Assembly: GCA_963920665.1 (NCBI GenBank)
Contig: OY987265.1
Location: 29,765,001 to 29,829,000, forward strand
Direction of reading: 5' to 3'
Source of the DNA: Straminergon stramineum
Lineage: Eukaryota > Streptophyta > Bryopsida > Hypnales > Calliergonaceae
Length of the DNA: 64,000 nucleotides
The notes beneath the pieces are model-generated. The model ran no database searches and was not told where the DNA came from. It saw nothing but the letters and a program-made list of their open reading frames with translations. Below, piece after piece: positions 62,436 through 64,000 of the stretch; positions within the stretch are counted from its first letter, which is position 1, and the number at the start of each line of letters is the position of its first letter. The translations under genes were made by a program, and so were the position numbers.

Positions 62436-64000
62436 TTGTATTCAGTGTTGATCATGATTCTTGTGTCACTACCCAAGTTAATTCAATTAGTACTTGCAAG
62501 AGACACTAATTATTTTACACTGCATTTTTAACTCAAATGCAATCCAGTTTTATTTGTTCAGTGACTTCTAAGGGTGGAAGGGAATACACATTTTTTCCCC
62601 CGAGCTTAGTTGTCACTAAAATTTTGGATGAATCAGCAAATTTCTTTCTAGTAGTGGAAATTCTTGAGGATGGAACTAAGCTTAGCCATTCCTGCCACGC
62701 GATGCAAGTGAGCAAATTTCAAAGGAGTTCATGTAAGGAGCATTATCAAAAACTAGAGGCTAGCTAGGCACTGTGTTAGCACAGAAAATAAATGTGTTTA
62801 GTAGGGATGCATTTTTCAAGTCACTGCTCTGCTGCAATTTTCTGAATGATTTCCAGGCTACACTAGAAACCCTATTTCTGGGTTCTTTATAGGGGATGAA
62901 GATTTTAAAATTCCCCATGCCTGAACTGACCAGATTGAAGAGTTGTCCTGCAACAATTGGACCGCAGCAATTGGACCACAAGCACAGGCACTCACAATTT
63001 CATGATGATAATATTCACATGCTCAAGTGCAAGGACACAATAGCTTACTCAAAAGGTAGAGCAAAACATTTCCATGATCGGGCACGCACAATGTGGCAGA
63101 CATAGGGAGAGCCATCTCTTACTGTCTCATCTCTGACCAATACAATGACATTAGGGAATTAGACTTACGTAGTGATCCATTGAGTTGTGTAAGCCAGTTA
63201 AGACTTACATGAGACTAGCCTATCTTTCCCATGCTTCTCACGATGGTGCCCAAAAAATTTCATACAGAAAATTCCATATGGAATGGCCGGCAGCAGCAAA
63301 CGCATGTCAGTGTACATACAGCCAGTAGGAAACCCAGCTTACCAAGAGCTGAAATCCACTAATTCAGTAATTAGTTGATAGAATTTTTGACAAGATATGA
63401 ATTACAAATATGTACTCTCTATCAAGATCCTAAGCTAGCGTGTCAGCCAGTGTCAATAGCGAAGCCGAAGTATATTCCAGTGAATGTTTATAACCATAAA
63501 GTAACATTTTGCCTAAATCATAAATTAACTCCTCGCTTGCTTCCGACGTTCGTGATCAGATCATTAGCGAAGAATGCAGGACTGTGCGTCGGATCGTCTT
63601 TCCATCGATTGGCTGGTTGACCGGCTTGAGCTAGAAGAACTCCCATCAGTGACTGCTTTGAGTGGAAGAGATCGACAAGCAGGCATGCGAGTATCTCGTG
63701 AGCCATGGCGTTTGCTTGCCGGCCGTGGGTAAGAAAGAATGATGGAAAAGCTAAATATTTCCCTTTTCATTCAGTAGGTTGGCTTTCGATGAGAAACAGT
63801 TATTGACCGGGGGCCTTCCACGTCTAGCCTTTGCTGTGAGAAAAAATCTGTCGAGGCAAGTGCATTTTTCTCGTGTGCATTTCTGCTACTTCGGCAGGTG
63901 GAAGGATTTCATTGACCTAATCTTCTCGAGGTGAAAGCGTGGACAGTGTATATATGTTTATAAGATCTCTGATTATACAGAGCAAACTTGCGAGTTTAGA
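62436..64000. other. Intergenic; possible gene start near the right edge
   Basis: From about 63500 the DNA is GC-richer. A minus-strand frame of 62 residues (63706-63518) starts in a good context (gccATGG) and reads MAHEILACLLVDLFHSKQ. It matches nothing I know and could be chance or part of a gene continuing outside the window. Confidence 0.25.

Noticed and set aside
1..64000. LTR retrotransposons.
   Set aside because: I found no pair of long direct repeats and no gag-pol motifs such as an aspartic protease or integrase. The only reverse transcriptase is LINE-type.

Overview
This is eukaryotic nuclear DNA, almost certainly from a land plant. Three spliced genes with GT-AG introns can be assembled, and each resembles its plant relatives: a CDCA7-like zinc-finger protein, a MINDY-3-type deubiquitinase with the C-terminus usual in plants, and a major facilitator superfamily transporter of a plant family. 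The genes are GC-richer than the very AT-rich intergenic DNA. I cannot name the species. The low gene density and old AT-rich repeats would suit a non-seed plant such as a bryophyte, fern or lycophyte, but that is a weak guess.

Layout. 1-5.9 kb: AT-rich DNA with inverted-repeat elements. 5.9-8.4 kb: CDCA7-like gene, minus strand, five exons. 8.4-17.7 kb: mostly repeats, including a 645-bp TTAA-flanked element and two nearly identical 461-bp elements facing each other. 17.8-22.0 kb: MINDY-3-like gene, minus strand, seven exons. 22.0-26.6 kb: divergent 5' region and the transporter gene, plus strand, three coding exons and a probable 5'-UTR intron. 26.6-44 kb: no gene recognised, only dispersed repeats and short TA-flanked elements. 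44.2-55.45 kb: a decayed non-LTR retrotransposon (LINE) on the plus strand, strongly A+C-rich on that strand. It has an ORF1-like reading frame, a lysine-rich linker, a 2A-like motif (GDIETNPGP), and endonuclease, reverse transcriptase and RNase H domains. A 557-bp inverted-repeat element with an 8-bp target duplication sits in the linker. 55.4-64 kb: a tRNA-like sequence, a minisatellite and several more inverted-repeat elements, some nested.

The three genes are unrelated in function: DNA-methylation-linked chromatin remodelling, ubiquitin-chain trimming, and membrane transport. MINDY-3 and the transporter are divergent and may share an upstream region. The two results most worth following are the 2A-like motif in a plant LINE and the families of TTAA-bounded elements with CCC-starting termini, which look piggyBac-like, a group rarely reported in plants.
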